Origin: Phytophthora quininea
Taxonomy: Eukaryota > Oomycota > Peronosporomycetes > Peronosporales > Peronosporaceae
Assembly: GCA_011947345.1 (NCBI GenBank)
Contig: JAAVTG010001008.1
Coordinates: 536,109 to 600,108, forward strand
Direction: 5' to 3'
Length of the DNA stretch: 64,000 bases
Position numbers and translations under genes: made by a program. Shown here piece by piece: positions 21,536 through 33,462 of the stretch. Every line of letters begins with the position of its first letter. The first letter of the stretch is position 1. The notes beneath the pieces are model-generated. The model ran no database searches and was not told where the DNA came from. It was given only the letters and a program-made list of their open reading frames with translations.

Positions 21536-22742
21536 ATGCTGAAGCAAGCACTTGTTGCGGCGGCGTTTGCTGCTGGTGCGGCGCTTTCGGGGGCAACTCG
21601 CCGCCTGACGCCCCGCTGCAGCCTCTACCTGCGTCCCCACTCTTCACCCTGAGGGACTCTCTCGACCCGTCTTTTGTTTGGGCGGAATACGAGCGTTCTC
21701 TGCTATCCAAAGACCGGGTCTTGCCTTGGATTCTCTACGTGGCAAGCGACTGCGAAGCGCAAGAAGACGAGGACGAAGAGGATGGCGCAGAAGCTGAGGG
21801 AGAAGATCACGTCGCCTGTGTTGAGCATGAGAAATTGCTGCACTCGGCACTAGAGGTCGTAGCTGAGTCGTTCGCCTCCGTCAAGTACCCGATAGTCCGC
21901 GTAGACCCCCAAGAGTGGCCCCAAGTGAAACGCTACGTGAGTTGGCTGGTCCAATGAGTTGTTACATGAGTCTAAGGTACTGATGCGAATGCTGTGCCTC
22001 TGTAGCACCTGATCTCGTCCACTCCGTCGCTGTTGTGGATGCCTGGACGGTCGTCCGGTCGCTTCCAGCGCTACCCGCACGTGGAGACCAACTTTTGGAC
22101 CTTCGTGTTAATGGCTCTATGTTTTCAACCAAATTTGGGGTTGATGAAGAACTAGACTCTCCCTCCGAAGTGTCCAAAGAAGCAGTAGCTGAAGAAATGA
22201 CACGTTTCTTGAAGCAGTGCCAAGAACGCAGTGGATACATCACACGCAACGCCCGAGGCAGACTCACAGTTACTGTCCCTACAAGTGGTCATGCAGATGA
22301 TGCTTTTGCGTGGATGGAGCTACTGCCGATCTTTGGGGTTCTCGCGTTTATCGCGATGGTAGTCAACGAAAACCGAGACCTCGTGCTGAACGTCGTTCGC
22401 ACGCGGCTGTTTTGGTTCTTATTGTGCTTAGTGGTCATCTACGTCGCACTAAGCGGCCTCTTCCACTCCATCATCCACCACAGTGCCTGGTATTACTTCG
22501 GTCGGCAGCACGGCTTCGTGTTCGTTTATCCGAGCTCGCGCCGGCAGTTTGTACTGGAAGGACTGGTGAATGGAACTTGGAGCTTTTGGCTGTCTTTGGC
22601 AGCGATGAACATCACGGACGTGACGCCAGCGCTACGTTCACGCCTGGCACGAGAGGAAGTTATTCGCTGGTCGTTGTTGCTGGTGGCGATCTCGTACATG
22701 GCTCTCCACTTCACTTTCCTGATGAAATACCGGTGGCTATGA
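21536..22742 (+). CDS. OST3/OST6-like oligosaccharyltransferase subunit
   Basis: Likely ER membrane subunit of the N-glycosylation complex (OST3/OST6, Tusc3/MagT1 family): a lumenal thioredoxin-like domain followed by four membrane segments. The start at 21,536 gives signal peptide MLKQALVAAAFAAGAALSGA. The thioredoxin-like part includes DRVLPWILYVASDC and, after a 69-bp intron (21,937-22,005), the TPSLLWMP segment typical of the cis-Pro region. Membrane segments begin at LLPIFGVLAFIAM. SGLFHSIIHHSAWYY and FVYPSSRRQFVLEG match the conserved loop of the family. Two frame changes are needed: near 21,600-21,650 after the signal peptide, and near 22,045-22,085. A CxxC motif is not obvious; the visible cysteines are separated by an acidic insert. 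Family call from pattern, moderately confident. Confidence 0.62.
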
Positions 22743-22795
22743 TAATGCTAGTATGGCAATTCCAGACCCAAGTATACGGTATTCTTCTAACGGGA

Positions 22796-23891
22796 TTATG
22801 GTTTTGACGTCAACACTGGCGCGTAGATAATCCGACGAATCGCTTGCAGAACGACATCCCCCATCGAACACTGTTGTCCCGCAGCTCTTGCTCTGCTAGC
22901 TCGGAGATCTCACATTCCGGCGGACTCATTCGAGAGAAAAAGCAGCGCATCATGACAATCACCACTTCGGTTTCGTCTTCGTCTTTCAAGGTTTGGTCGT
23001 CATCTCCGTCTTGCTTTCTGACCTTCTTCTTCGCCTTCTTCTTGCGTGTAATAGGCAGCAGCAACACCGTCCCGTTGATCATCTTTTGAGCTCGGTTTTG
23101 ATGATGATACGGATGCAAGTCGTCTTGGTCGACACTATCAATTGCCATGATGGCGTATGGCTGTCCCTCGTGGTTTTCAACGTACTGGCCAAACGCGACA
23201 GCATTGAGCTCTGTAGTAACTCCACACTCCAGCGTCGACGCCAACCTGTAGTTGGAGATGAAAGCGTCCGTATCGACCGTATCGTAATCGTCTCGCAGAG
23301 TGATATGGCCTAACTGCTCAGACACTGCGATCTCCAACGTGTCGATCGTGAACTTGACCGCTTCGAACACTTTCTTTAAGCACTGGACCCCCGGAACGGG
23401 ATCACTTCGCTGCGGATACAGCAATGGTCCCCGTTGTCATCTTCGAACCGTTCTTCCGTGGACTGCGGCTTTAATGGCGCCAAATGTCGGCATCGAGCTG
23501 TGACGTAGTGGAAGCCTCTCTTCAGTCGCTCGTTTTTCATCGACAGCAACGTTTCTCGTCTGGCCTCCCAATCTCGACCCAAGTGGATTCGCATCTTCAT
23601 GGGATTTGTGCGTTGGTTCTGCTGCCACTCGCTCATCAAACTCTGTGCACTCGCCACCTCAATCTGTTGTTGGTTCACTTCTTGTTTCAGCGCCATGTTG
23701 AGCCCCACCGAAGCGTACAGACTTCGGCGCTGGTCTCGAGACTCTCGACCATCGCTTCGGTCCTGCAGAACTTGTAGCTGCTGTTGCAGTGCGTGGATTT
23801 CGTCCTGAAGTGCGTCCTTCTCCTCCCTCCGCACCAAATACGTCGCCTTCCGCTTCCTGCGCTTCTTGTCCGCCGCCAATTCCTGCGTCAT
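22796..23891 (-). CDS. M96-like coiled-coil family protein 7 (intronless)
   Basis: N-terminus MTQELAADKKRRKRKATYLVRREEKDALQ with coiled coil, then the ASVGLNMAL segment and HLGRDWEARRETLL shared with protein 6. The C-terminal domain has HCCIRSEVIPF, LGHITLRDDYDTVD, DQDDLHPYHHQN, a long basic KKKAKKKVRKQ insert, VVIVMMRCFFSRM and VRWG(D)VV. Homopolymer losses near 23,390 (five C on the plus strand where six are needed) and near 22,858 (five instead of six) split it into two frames. Repaired, it would be about 365 residues. The stop lies 53 bases from the convergent OST3-like stop. It starts head-to-head with protein 8. Confidence 0.75.
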
Positions 23892-23973
23892 TTCCTTTTT
23901 GGTTAATTGGTTCGAGGACAAAAGTATCACATGTTTTCCCACAATCCTTTTTGCACCGACACCCACCAAACTA
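23892..23973. promoter_or_regulatory. 82-bp bidirectional promoter between family members 7 and 8
   Basis: The opposed ATGs of two family members are only 82 bases apart, so both promoters must overlap here or extend into coding DNA. It contains a TTTTTGG stretch and ATTGG boxes but no clear initiator. Confidence 0.45.
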
Positions 23974-25038
23974 ATGACGGACTCTGAAGAAGCGACTGGA
24001 GACAAGAAAGCGCTGAGAGTTCGACCCAAGAAGAAAGGCACTGGCACTCGACGGAAAGAAGAGATCGAAGTGCTGCAACAAGAACTGAAAACGCTGCAGA
24101 AGCAGGTGGCGACACTTCAGAGAAATGCCAAGAAAACTGTCGACGACAAGCGAGCGAAATTGCTCAAGGAAGTTTTGGAGACGAGTTTCGTCCGACAAGC
24201 AGTGCTGGACCAGCAGACGTCGCTCGTGAATGTGCAGTCGGCACTGTCCAGACTGATGATGTCGCTGCCTCGAGCTCCACACGACGTCGAGATTTGTCTC
24301 GGCACCGACTTGAAGGATCGGTGGGCGACGTTGAGTAATTTAAAGCCTCAGAAGCTGCGAGCAGCTCACTTGTACTTGGAAGAAAGAGGCCGCTTTGTGG
24401 ATGACACATCGGCCTCTTCCAATTCGATCAGGTATCTGGAGAAGGATGGCTCGTTTCGAGCGCAAACGTACGACGTCGTGCCGTTCGAAGGAGTCACTTC
24501 AGTCAAGAAGGTCTACGACGCATTGCATCAATATTTCTCCAGTATGGAGATCCGAGTGACGGAAAGTCTCGGAGACGTGACGATCCGAGAAGACGACGGC
24601 AGTTTCGAGCCTGATATCTCGCAATTCCGCTTCGTGTCGTATTTGTCGAACGGTTCACTGCTGGAGATGAACAGTATTATCTGCTCCGAGTTTAAGGAAC
24701 AAGATTTCGAGTTTGGTGATGGACGTGCGGTTGGCATTTTTACGGAAGACTTTGTGGATCAAGACGATCTCTACCCTTATGTTCCAGATACACGAATTCG
24801 TCAGGACATTACAGTCGTGACGAGGGTTCGATTTCGCATTAAAAGGCATCGAGATTCGGACGGTGTTGACCGAGAAGAATTAATCGTTGTGATGGAGCGA
24901 TCAGCCCTAACCAAAACCCACAAAACCAACTTACCGTTGGCAACTCCAGTCATCCACGAAATTCGCGAGAAAGGAGCGCACTGGGGCGACGTCAAGCTCG
25001 ACGCCGTGCGAGAAATGGTGTACCGTCAACAGCCGTAA
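23974..25038 (+). CDS. M96-like coiled-coil family protein 8 (intronless, intact, divergent)
   Basis: Open frame of about 354 residues without breaks. MTDSEEATGDKKALRVRPKKKGTGTRRKEE gives a longer acidic-then-basic leader, followed by coiled coil EVLQQELKTLQKQVATLQ. The domain is the most divergent here: CLGTDLKDRWATLSNL, FEGVTSVKKVYDAL, VTESLGDVTIREDDGSFE (usual VRDDYD), FVDQDDLYPYVPDTRIRQD, MERSALTKT and AHWGDVKLDAVREMVY. ATG 23,974 was preferred over the in-frame 23,866 because family similarity starts after it and the upstream part overlaps the opposed gene. Confidence 0.75.
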   Translation: MTDSEEATGDKKALRVRPKKKGTGTRRKEEIEVLQQELKTLQKQVATLQRNAKKTVDDKRAKLLKEVLETSFVRQAVLDQQTSLVNVQSALSRLMMSLPRAPHDVEICLGTDLKDRWATLSNLKPQKLRAAHLYLEERGRFVDDTSASSNSIRYLEKDGSFRAQTYDVVPFEGVTSVKKVYDALHQYFSSMEIRVTESLGDVTIREDDGSFEPDISQFRFVSYLSNGSLLEMNSIICSEFKEQDFEFGDGRAVGIFTEDFVDQDDLYPYVPDTRIRQDITVVTRVRFRIKRHRDSDGVDREELIVVMERSALTKTHKTNLPLATPVIHEIREKGAHWGDVKLDAVREMVYRQQP

Positions 25039-26579
25039 TTTATCCCGGAAACAAGAGTTCTTCGTTCACAACGCCGCTGTGAAGGATGCAGTAGACAAGT
25101 GGCACGAGCTCAGAGGTTGAGTGGTAACAGACCCAGTGCAGCAATCCCATTGCCATTTTAGGTCAAGCCTAGATTGGACGACGAGAGATTTTTGTGATGA
25201 CGGAATAATGTTTCCCTAGAAATCGTGATATTGGTGATTTTTGTTGCGGTTGAATCGAAGTGATCTCGTTTCCTCGCTTGTGTTTGACGCGGGGCGTGCT
25301 ACCATGGAGATTTTAATTTCGGGGCTTCTCGAAGTATAGACTGACGCCTGGACTGCGGGATGACAGCAGAAGTCAGCGCTGTTATGTTCGGCCACAACGT
25401 TGAGAACCAGAGTGACCCTTACGCCAATATGGAAACTGATCCAGTGGACGAAGGCAATTTTCATCTGTACCATTCTCCATCCTTCTTGTATTAATAGTGT
25501 GCAAGGCGACGAAAATCAAGACGAGTTCTCAGGCTCGATGAGCATCAATCTCCCAGAAGCTTGAAGTAGCAACAAATTGTGCAGGCTAATTAAAAGTCCT
25601 TACGACGTGGAGTATGAGAAGAAGAAGCTGAACATCGGAGGGGCTTCGATTACCGACTATTTGTGAGTTCTCACTCTGCGGTACTAAATCTAATCTACTT
25701 GGGTCTGGAATACAACGCCGAAGCGTTGGGCAACGTGAAGTTAAACGTGTCTGAGGCGAAATAGTTCTGGGTTGCAGCTGATGACTCCCAGGGTGGGCAT
25801 TCCAAAAGAGATGTCTCAATCGACGAGCACGCTGGGAGCTGACATTGTTGAGCTGAGGGGTCCTGCTGCAACAGGAACCAAAGTCTGGATTTCACTGGAA
25901 GTAGTCGGAATGCGACTCGCATCTGGAGGTTGTCATAAACCGGCAGGAGTTCCTGACGGTGTTCTCGACTGAACTCCAGATATTTTTCACGTCTGCTGTT
26001 GTCGTCTGAAGGTCTCGATGGATCGGGTGTTCATCGAGCTGGAAGGTTGGCTGTTCGAATATTCCTTGGAGAGCCCGCTTTCGGACCGTATGGAAGGCAT
26101 AGTATTTTTCTGCTACTGTGACGCCAGTTGCTGGTACGAATAACGAGGCGGGTGTAGAGAAATCTTGTCTGGCTGGAACCCTTTGAACTAAAAATTTGGG
26201 TCAGTTATCTGTTGGTGGTACCGAGAAGTCTTTTTGCTGGTAGATCCAAGTTTTGCCTGAGAAATTCATCCTTCGAGGGCCAATCTTATTCATACTGAAT
26301 ATCCACCAAACATTCGTAACAAGCTCGCCGCGCTAATTGTAGTCTGGAGCTTGGCTAGCTGGTTCAGCCACTGCCAACAGGAATCGGAGATGTGCTGAAC
26401 GGGTTGATAATGGAGGTCAGAAGCTTTTGTCATCCACAGTGGTACTCACGAAGCAGTGTTCATACCCTTCGCAGAGAGCAAAACTGCGGTGAATCGTTTT
26501 GCCAATAAGCTGTTCTCAATAACTTGTTGTCCGAATATGCACCAAGATACTTAACAACATCTCCTTCTAAAAACGACGG
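25039..26579. other. Gene-poor stretch, probable repeat debris
   Basis: About 1.5 kb with only short unsupported frames and many stops on both strands. It lies immediately downstream (minus-strand sense) of the LINE reverse-transcriptase remnant and may be its decayed C-terminal part. I see no convincing gene. Confidence 0.4.
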
Positions 26580-27940
26580 GCTCCTGTGAACTAGGGACAG
26601 CGCCCTTGTTTATTCAATGCCATGAAAGCTGATTTGTGGGGATGTAGTCTTGCTATAGATCCATCACAATAGGTTCGAACGAGTTCCAGTTGTTGACGCG
26701 TGCTATTCTCGACGTTAGCAATTAGCGTTGAATCGTCTGCGAAATAAAGTCCCGTGATCTGATGATTGTTCGAGGCCCGCATCCCTAGAGGGCTTCGAGC
26801 GGATTAGATTTCCTCAATGCACAGTAAGAATAAGATCAATGAGAGTGTATCGCCTTGCTTAACACCCTTTGTGACTTCGAGGAGATAATCATTCAAAAGG
26901 AGCGAAGCTAATGGCTTGCTGTACAGCAGCTTATCCACGAGATAAAGCATTGCTTAAATTTTTCAGCACGCGGAACAAATATGACCAATTCACTCGGTTG
27001 GAAGTTTTTCGAAGTCCAAGAACAAGACGAGAGTCGGTGAGTTCGTTGTTGTAGCTAGATGTTGGATATCGGCCGACGATCGAATTTTGTGATGGGGTGC
27101 CGGCCTTTGACGACACCTTTATGGTCTGCATGCACAGTTTTTGGTAAAACTTGTTGTAGTCGGTTTGGAGGGATTTTTTAGCGTCTACCTGCATCAACGA
27201 GATTGAACGCTAATTGCCAGGATCGCTTCCACTTGCTTTCTTGTGTAGCAGTGTGACACATGATTTACGTTGAGATGGCAGAAGTATCCCTCGTTCCAAT
27301 TGATACGCAAAAACTCAGCACATTCGTCGGGAGCAACCTGATAAAAGACTGCCGTTAGACCGTCTGGTCCTGGAGCGGAACTTTCGACGGAAATAACGTC
27401 AAAACGTTTATGCAACATGTGTTTGCAAGGCTATCCTAAACACATCGGAATTCTCAAGAATACAATGTCCCATAATCATGAAAGGGTCCAGGGATTTCAA
27501 ATGGACTTAGAGGACTGATAGGCCTTAGGATGCGAACTGGATTTACCCTTTGCGTTTCCCCTCAGGCTCTAGCAAGATAAACTTGCCTATTAACCTCACT
27601 TCTCGATTCTACTTCCAGTGCCAAGGCGCCTCCCCAGCAGCAGCACTGCCAGTCTCAGGAGTCCGCCAACTCGTCGCCGCCGCTGTCTCGCCTCAACGCT
27701 CCACGCCCGCGCTACATGTTTCATCATTCGCTTGATCGCTTCTGCTAGTCCTGCAGTCGTGATCGGACGTCAAGTGACATTGCTGTTTCGTCATCGATCC
27801 GGTTATGAATCGTGTCTAACAGAGTAGTTTTCTTAGCTTCGTCAACGAATGTGTGGTCCGAAGGACTACATGGACCAGCGAATATTGTTCCCCAGTGACC
27901 CCGAAAGCCTTCCCTTACTTTGTGAGAATCGGCCGACACC
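26580..27940 (-). mobile_element. Decayed non-LTR (LINE) retrotransposon, reverse transcriptase remnant
   Basis: Minus-strand fragments in correct order: at about 27,940-27,745 a linker (GHWGTIFAGP, HTFVDEAKKT) of the type preceding RT in L1-like elements; at 27,418-27,194 SAPGPDGLTAVFYQVAP, the start of an RT domain; at 27,197-26,931 SNRVNWSYLFRVL; and at 26,782-26,591 GLYFADDSTLIA, the catalytic (Y/F)ADD box. Frames are interrupted by stops and about 320 bases of unrelated-looking DNA between 27,420 and 27,745, so the copy is dead. No poly(A) tail or target duplication located. Confidence 0.7.
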
Positions 27941-30643
27941 CACTAGTCTGCATGTCACGTCAGTACTGACCGGAGTAGCTCTTGCGGGCGTCGAAAGAAA
28001 GCACTTGACAAGTGCTCAATTTGGGATGAGCAAAACTCGAACTCGAATCTTGTTGTAGATTAAGTGCATGGTATTTACGTTCCAAGTATTGTGTCTTCGA
28101 TAACTGATATTGCTGTTCTGTTAAACCTGTGGGATTATCCATAAAAGCACGCATATACATTTCATATTGTTCGCTCGCAGAGTGGAGTCCTTGATCTGGT
28201 TGCTACATCATCACAAGTTGCAAGGACTGTGGTTGACTATGAATTTGTCTTTTCCATCCTTCCCAAGCCAAACCCGGACTGGATACTTGTTTTACTTCAT
28301 CTAGAAAAGTCATTGCCATCTGAGATGAAGCGGTTGTATAAACGATTTTTTTGTGGTGGAGGGGTAGTGTACACACGAGCCTGAGGGTGGCGTATTCTCC
28401 TGCAATCCACGACCGGGAGATTTGTCATCGACTCCAGTAGGAAGTGCCTTGTTTGCGAGTGTCTGAATGTCGCTAGAGCAGAACTCAGCGATTGGATCCA
28501 GAGTTGCATTGAGATTGCCAAAGACCCGGTGGGTATTTTCGTTGGTAAATTGTCGATTACCGAGGCTTTTACGGTGTCGGCACCAGTCAAGTCTCCACTC
28601 AAGCAGTCATCACGTCCTGCAGTCCACAGACTGGACTTCACAGTCCCATCTGCCGAACTGACCCTCATATATCCTAGAGACTATAGTCTGTCTAACGACG
28701 GCATGCCAGAGACCCAGGTTTTGACGTCGACAGCCTGATCCCGCTGACATACTCAATTTCTCATCTCCGGGCGCTCGCTTACCCGATAAAGCACGCCTCC
28801 TCATACCGTCTGTTAACCCGAAATCAACAGCGTCAAGTTCACGCCCAGCCGCAGTGCAGTCCACGTTCCAACAGCGTTCGCCTCCCCATACAGTCCGGTT
28901 CGCAGTAATCCGAGATACATATTCGAACAACAGAGCCAAGTTCACGCGCAAACAAAGTACAACCCGCGATTCGTCAGTCTGTTGCCCCGAAAATCAGCAA
29001 AACTACCAAATCGAAGTGAATCATACACTTCAAGTGTAACGGGGTTACACGAAAGTCATAACCGTGTGTAGACTTTTGGCTGTATAGGCATAGTGTAGCC
29101 ATTTGGCTCTCCACCACTCTTTTGCATATCTCTTAGATTAACTATGCCACATAGTTTAGTGTATACATTTACACCAGGGTCAGATAAAACAATTCAATTC
29201 AGTTCTATTTTTGCAGTTAATTAATGTTGTCCTTGTTTTAAGGGACACTACGAGTCCTTGTTACGGGACTGTAATTGATTCTGGTATAGAACCGAAAGCT
29301 GGAGGCCTAAGGACACTGACTGGGGAGTCGTACGTCTTTCTCTGTGCCCGTGCACTGATACGCAGCTCCGTTGCATCAAGAAAAAGCTGAGGTTCCGCAA
29401 CAACTATTGTTCGACACACTACAGCGATCAGCCGCAGAATATCTCACCTACTCAATCACTTCAGACACGATGGCAATGGATTACTACGGTACGGTCCATA
29501 ATTTTTGGGGGCTGGCATTCGGCACCTTGTTCTGCGAGCACACGTAATCTCAATGGGCCATTTTGCCCCCAATGTCTGTATGAGTGAAGGCAATGGATAT
29601 TTTCTTGAAGAAGGGAAGCATTTACTGGTAACTTCGAGCATGTTAGACTATTAAACTCTAATTTATGATCTACTTTTGCTATAAAGCGATACGTTCTTTC
29701 CAAATATTTTATGTAGCTTTTTCTTGGTTTATTAGAACAGACAGAATAACTGCCAGCCCTCTGATAAACCTACGCCTTCACTTCCACTCGAAAATGAACC
29801 TCGTCGTCGTCGCCGATCCCCGGGAACTGCTTCAATACAGTTACCGGGTAGTTTACTTCGGCCCATTCAAAATCCTTGACCTCATCCGCAGTCGGTGAGG
29901 ACCCGTCATCTTGGCGCAGTTCAAAAGACGGATGTCTATGAGGTTGTACCGTAGTTCCTGTTCTTTCTTCCGCAAACGGCGAAGGCTAGTAGCTCGCCTA
30001 TTGGAATCTATTTTTGAGTGATTCCCAGTCGTCCCGCGAATAACAACATCAACTCCAATCGTTTTCCATCCGTGGTGGCGTGGCAGACGGGGGGTCGAGC
30101 TTGCTCAGCGATAGAAGCGACTTAACTAATTTTCGTTCTCGCCATGAAAACTTAGCCGGACGGCAGTGAGTCTTGAAATGACCGCACCTGCTGTGGTGTC
30201 TTGTCTGAGATCTTGTACGAGGTACCCGTCTAGTGACATCACCCGAAACCTTGTCTTTGTAATGGCACCCGATTATGACGACACTTTTTGTAGTGTGAAG
30301 GGAGGCAACGAGCTCCGGCACTGCGTCCGCTCACCTCCCAGCCGCTCATTATCACTGTGTGGCCTGTCCACCAGCGCACTGGTAAACGACCATCAGATGC
30401 TAGAATGTGTTGATCATTTTGAGTCTGTCGCAGCGTTTCATTTCACAAAAGCCCCAAAACAAGGAAAGCGCACCAAGTCCAATGATCCCCGCGACTTCGC
30501 GCCGATATGTCCTACGATGTTCTCTCAAAGTAGCAGCGTCCGTCGGCATTGCAAGAAGCCCCATTTGGAGATACAAGGACGACTGCGGTGCTCCAAGTGC
30601 AAGAATTTTTAAGTCCTTGAAATAAACGCGGCGCTTAAGCACC
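27941..30643. other. Gene-poor stretch, no supported gene
   Basis: 2.7 kb with scattered short frames on both strands, none with a recognisable domain, signal peptide or family splice sites. Composition is AT-richer than the gene blocks. Probably degenerate repeats; nothing specific could be assigned. Confidence 0.4.
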
Positions 30644-31701
30644 ATGTCAGCCGCTCGTACACCAAAGTCAAGTGTACTAGATCGTTATGAATGGAAGTAT
30701 GTGGAATCATCGCAAGCATGCGGTGTTAGTGTTACACGGAAAGAGATCCAAGTTTCCGCCGCGCCGTCGGCTCATTCAGACAACATCCCGTTAGACCATT
30801 CCAAGCATCCCTCGTTAGACATTGGGTCGCAAAATGTATCACCTGCATTTAGTTCCCACAACACAGTTACCAGGGCGTCGTTCGGAAATGTTTTTGTAGC
30901 AATGATCGAAGCCAACCGGCCCCGACTGTACCACAGCTGTTCAGCGAATTCTGTCAAGGCAGTCCGAGCAGAACTCGTCCAATGTCGCCTCTCAAAATGG
31001 ACCAACCTCACCACGTGCACGCGAGTACATTGACGGCACTCAAGATTACGAATGTAAATTTCAGGTTGATCAAGTTGAAGGGGACCGGTTACCTACTGAC
31101 AGTTCATCCTTCGATATCAATGGCGTTTTTAAGAGACAAGGAAGATGATCATTCTAGCGTCAGCTTGTACGTTTCTGACGACGATGGGGAGGATGGTAGT
31201 GATGATGAAGATAATGAAGCCTCAAAGGACACCGATGATAGTAAGCTCAGGACGATTGCAATGACGACGTCAGTGATTCCGTGGAAGAGAGCATGCGCGA
31301 TGATGGACAGATAGACCCCGACAGTGATGCAAATGAATTCGAGGATAACGATGACGATTACCTTGAGAACTATTTTAAGCATGTCCCAATTTTCAAAGGT
31401 TTTTAAAAGTTGGGGAATAAAAGTTCATGCACCACATCGCGTGATCATAAAATCAATGGCGCCACCATTAATGTTTCGTTCCATGGTTGGCAGGCTCGCG
31501 TATTATCACTATGGCAGTACGTGCTCAGTTATGAAGAAACTAATGAACCCCGCAGCCTCCATGACAATTCTTAACGAACGCGAATTTGGGACTTTCTGCG
31601 ACGAGCTGCACTACCCGGTGTTCAGTGACGATGATTCCAACCTAGGACAACGCGATCAAAGGTTCATCCCGGTACTACAAGCAATACCGTTCCGGAAATA
31701 G
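30644..31701 (+). other. Cluster of overlapping short frames with an acidic stretch, origin unknown
   Basis: Three partly overlapping plus-strand frames (30,644-31,033; 30,982-31,314; 31,324-31,701). The second carries a run of Asp/Glu/Ser (SDDDGEDGSDDEDNEAS) at about 31,175-31,240. In another frame acidic coding character continues (DDDYLENYFKHVPIFKGF) to about 31,405. This could be the N-terminal part of a transposase such as PiggyBac-type or of a host gene; I cannot identify it. Confidence 0.35.
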
Positions 31702-32822
31702 TTTTATGCTTGGTGTGGAAGGTAAAGGTAATGGAAGAAACCGTCTTGCAAGGCACGAGAAATTAAGAAGTTGTCCACTGTTCGAAGTGTTCAAGAGTTT
31801 TGTCATGGCAATCTGACGGAAAGAACGGAGACATTTCAAGATTATTTCAATGCCAGCAAACGGTTTTCGTGAAACATTCTATCAGTATTTCGCGACTACG
31901 TTTTGGTATTGGGGCTGTTCATCGTGACCCCCCGCCCCCTCCATCCTCCCTTATCCACTCTCATCCCCTCTTATCCCTCCATCCACCCACCCACCCACCC
32001 TTAAAGCCTACCTGTGTACGAAAGTCTCTCGACGAGCGACGTAGCACTCCAACAAGATACCTGGATTCTGAGACTGAAACAGCATAAGACTGCTTCCATG
32101 TACGGTATAGTGGTTATTGCAATCCCATCAACATATACACAGGAATTCAAGATGTATCTTGAGCTGCACAATCTTTGAGCTTCCAGGACTCGAGACACAG
32201 CACTCTTCATCGACAAGGACGGCAAGAAGGAGAGGCACCTGACCAACCGATTCTCGCACATCACGTACAAGTACTTTTGAAAAACGGGTCAACATTCGAG
32301 ACTGCCGCTACATGTACGTTACTTTTGCAAAATCTCAGGGATTCACCCCCGAGCAAATGGAATGGTTGGCGGAGAGAATGTATCACAGCTACGGCGTTCA
32401 GCAGCAGATCTATGAGAGTTCAAGTGCAGTGGATAGAGCTTTGTTGTCATTAGATGACACAAACTCGCTTCTAGCTCTGCTTCAAGTCTGATAAATAAAT
32501 TTATGTGTTTTTAGTTAAAGTATCTAAGATTTCCGCAGCAAAATGTGTGTACTCAAAAGTATGAATCTGATACTTTTGTGCTAAATATACCGTAGCGAGG
32601 ACGATTGCTCGTCCTCGAATAGAGTAGACCATGGCGCTTTTGCCATTGTCGATTCGGTTCCCTGCCTCTGACGCTCCTCTTGGATGTGGTGGACGATTGT
32701 GGGAATCGATCAACAATTGGTATCTACTGGCACGTGTGTGCCTCTTGCCCCGTGACTTATGGTACTGAATTGCACGTATCGGGCACTGAGGGCGAGAGGT
32801 ACACACGTGCGAGGTTGTATCA
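31702..32822. other. Non-coding stretch with polypyrimidine tract
   Basis: No gene seen. 31,925-32,000 is a long pyrimidine-rich tract (CCCCCCGCCCCCTCC, then repeated CCACC units). The remainder has only short unsupported frames. Confidence 0.45.
31925..32000. repeat. Polypyrimidine / CCACC simple repeat
   Basis: Almost uninterrupted C/T-rich run ending in tandem CCAC/CCACC units; a low-complexity tract, not coding. Confidence 0.7.
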
Positions 32823-33333
32823 ATGCGAACTATTTATTTGTTATTTTTAGGACTTGCTGGACATTTTCGGCATCGCTACCGCGGCACCTCCCAGGAGCAG
32901 ATGAAGCAGCTGGTGATCGGCGTGGAGTTGACCCGTTTTGTGATCGCCTTCGGCGTGACTCTCATGTGTTTATCTTTCCTGAGCGTGGGTACAGCAGCTT
33001 GGTCGCTGGCGTGCTTGGTCTTCGTGTCGACACTTTTCATGGCTGTGTCTGGATCCATGGGCACGCTTCCCGTGAAGTGCTGCGTTCTATCGTGAGCGTG
33101 CTGCGCAGCCGTACAACTCGCTGTGGTACATTGTCGCGACGACGGTGGTGGAGATCTCATACGTGTTTGAACAGAGCTTGCTGTTCATCGTGATTTTCTA
33201 CCCGACGGTAGGCTTCCACAGATTCTCACTGCGGGGCTGTACGGGGTCACATTTTCCTCTTTGTGCTGGGCCAGATGTAATTTGCACAGTTGCTGACCCA
33301 CGCGTTCCCGAGTATGGAGGCGGAAGAAGATAA
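32823..33333 (+). pseudogene. PDR-type ABC transporter fragment (second membrane domain)
   Basis: In shifting frames the stretch encodes ELTRFVIAFGVTLMCLSFL, then FYRERAAQPYNSLWYIVATT and VVEISYVFEQSLLFIVIFY. These match the segment order of the C-terminal membrane domain of fungal/oomycete pleiotropic drug resistance (ABCG) transporters, where LTR, FYRERA and EIPY are conserved. Nucleotide-binding domains are absent and the sequence ends soon after YPTVGF, so this is a truncated relic abutting the 33.46 kb gene. No signal of function. Confidence 0.65.
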
Positions 33334-33462
33334 ACATCTACCGACGACTACCGAGAGAGTTTTGTCGTAATCACCTCATATTGTGCAATTGTTGACCACA
33401 AGCACGAAACAACCTCCGCATTCATATCCATCACTTTGCTATTGTCCACGACAGCGACGACG

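Noticed and set aside
25695..25972. Short opposed frames at 25.7-25.97 kb
   Set aside because: No domain and surrounded by stops; treated as repeat debris.
30166..30645. Overlapping frames on both strands at 30.2-30.6 kb considered as reverse transcriptase
   Set aside because: A GAPQSS-like string vaguely recalls the RT GVPQGS box, but no other RT block is present in order; left unassigned.
31925..32000. Repeated CCACC units considered as a tandem regulatory or CRISPR-like array
   Set aside because: Simple low-complexity polypyrimidine DNA without spacer/repeat structure.
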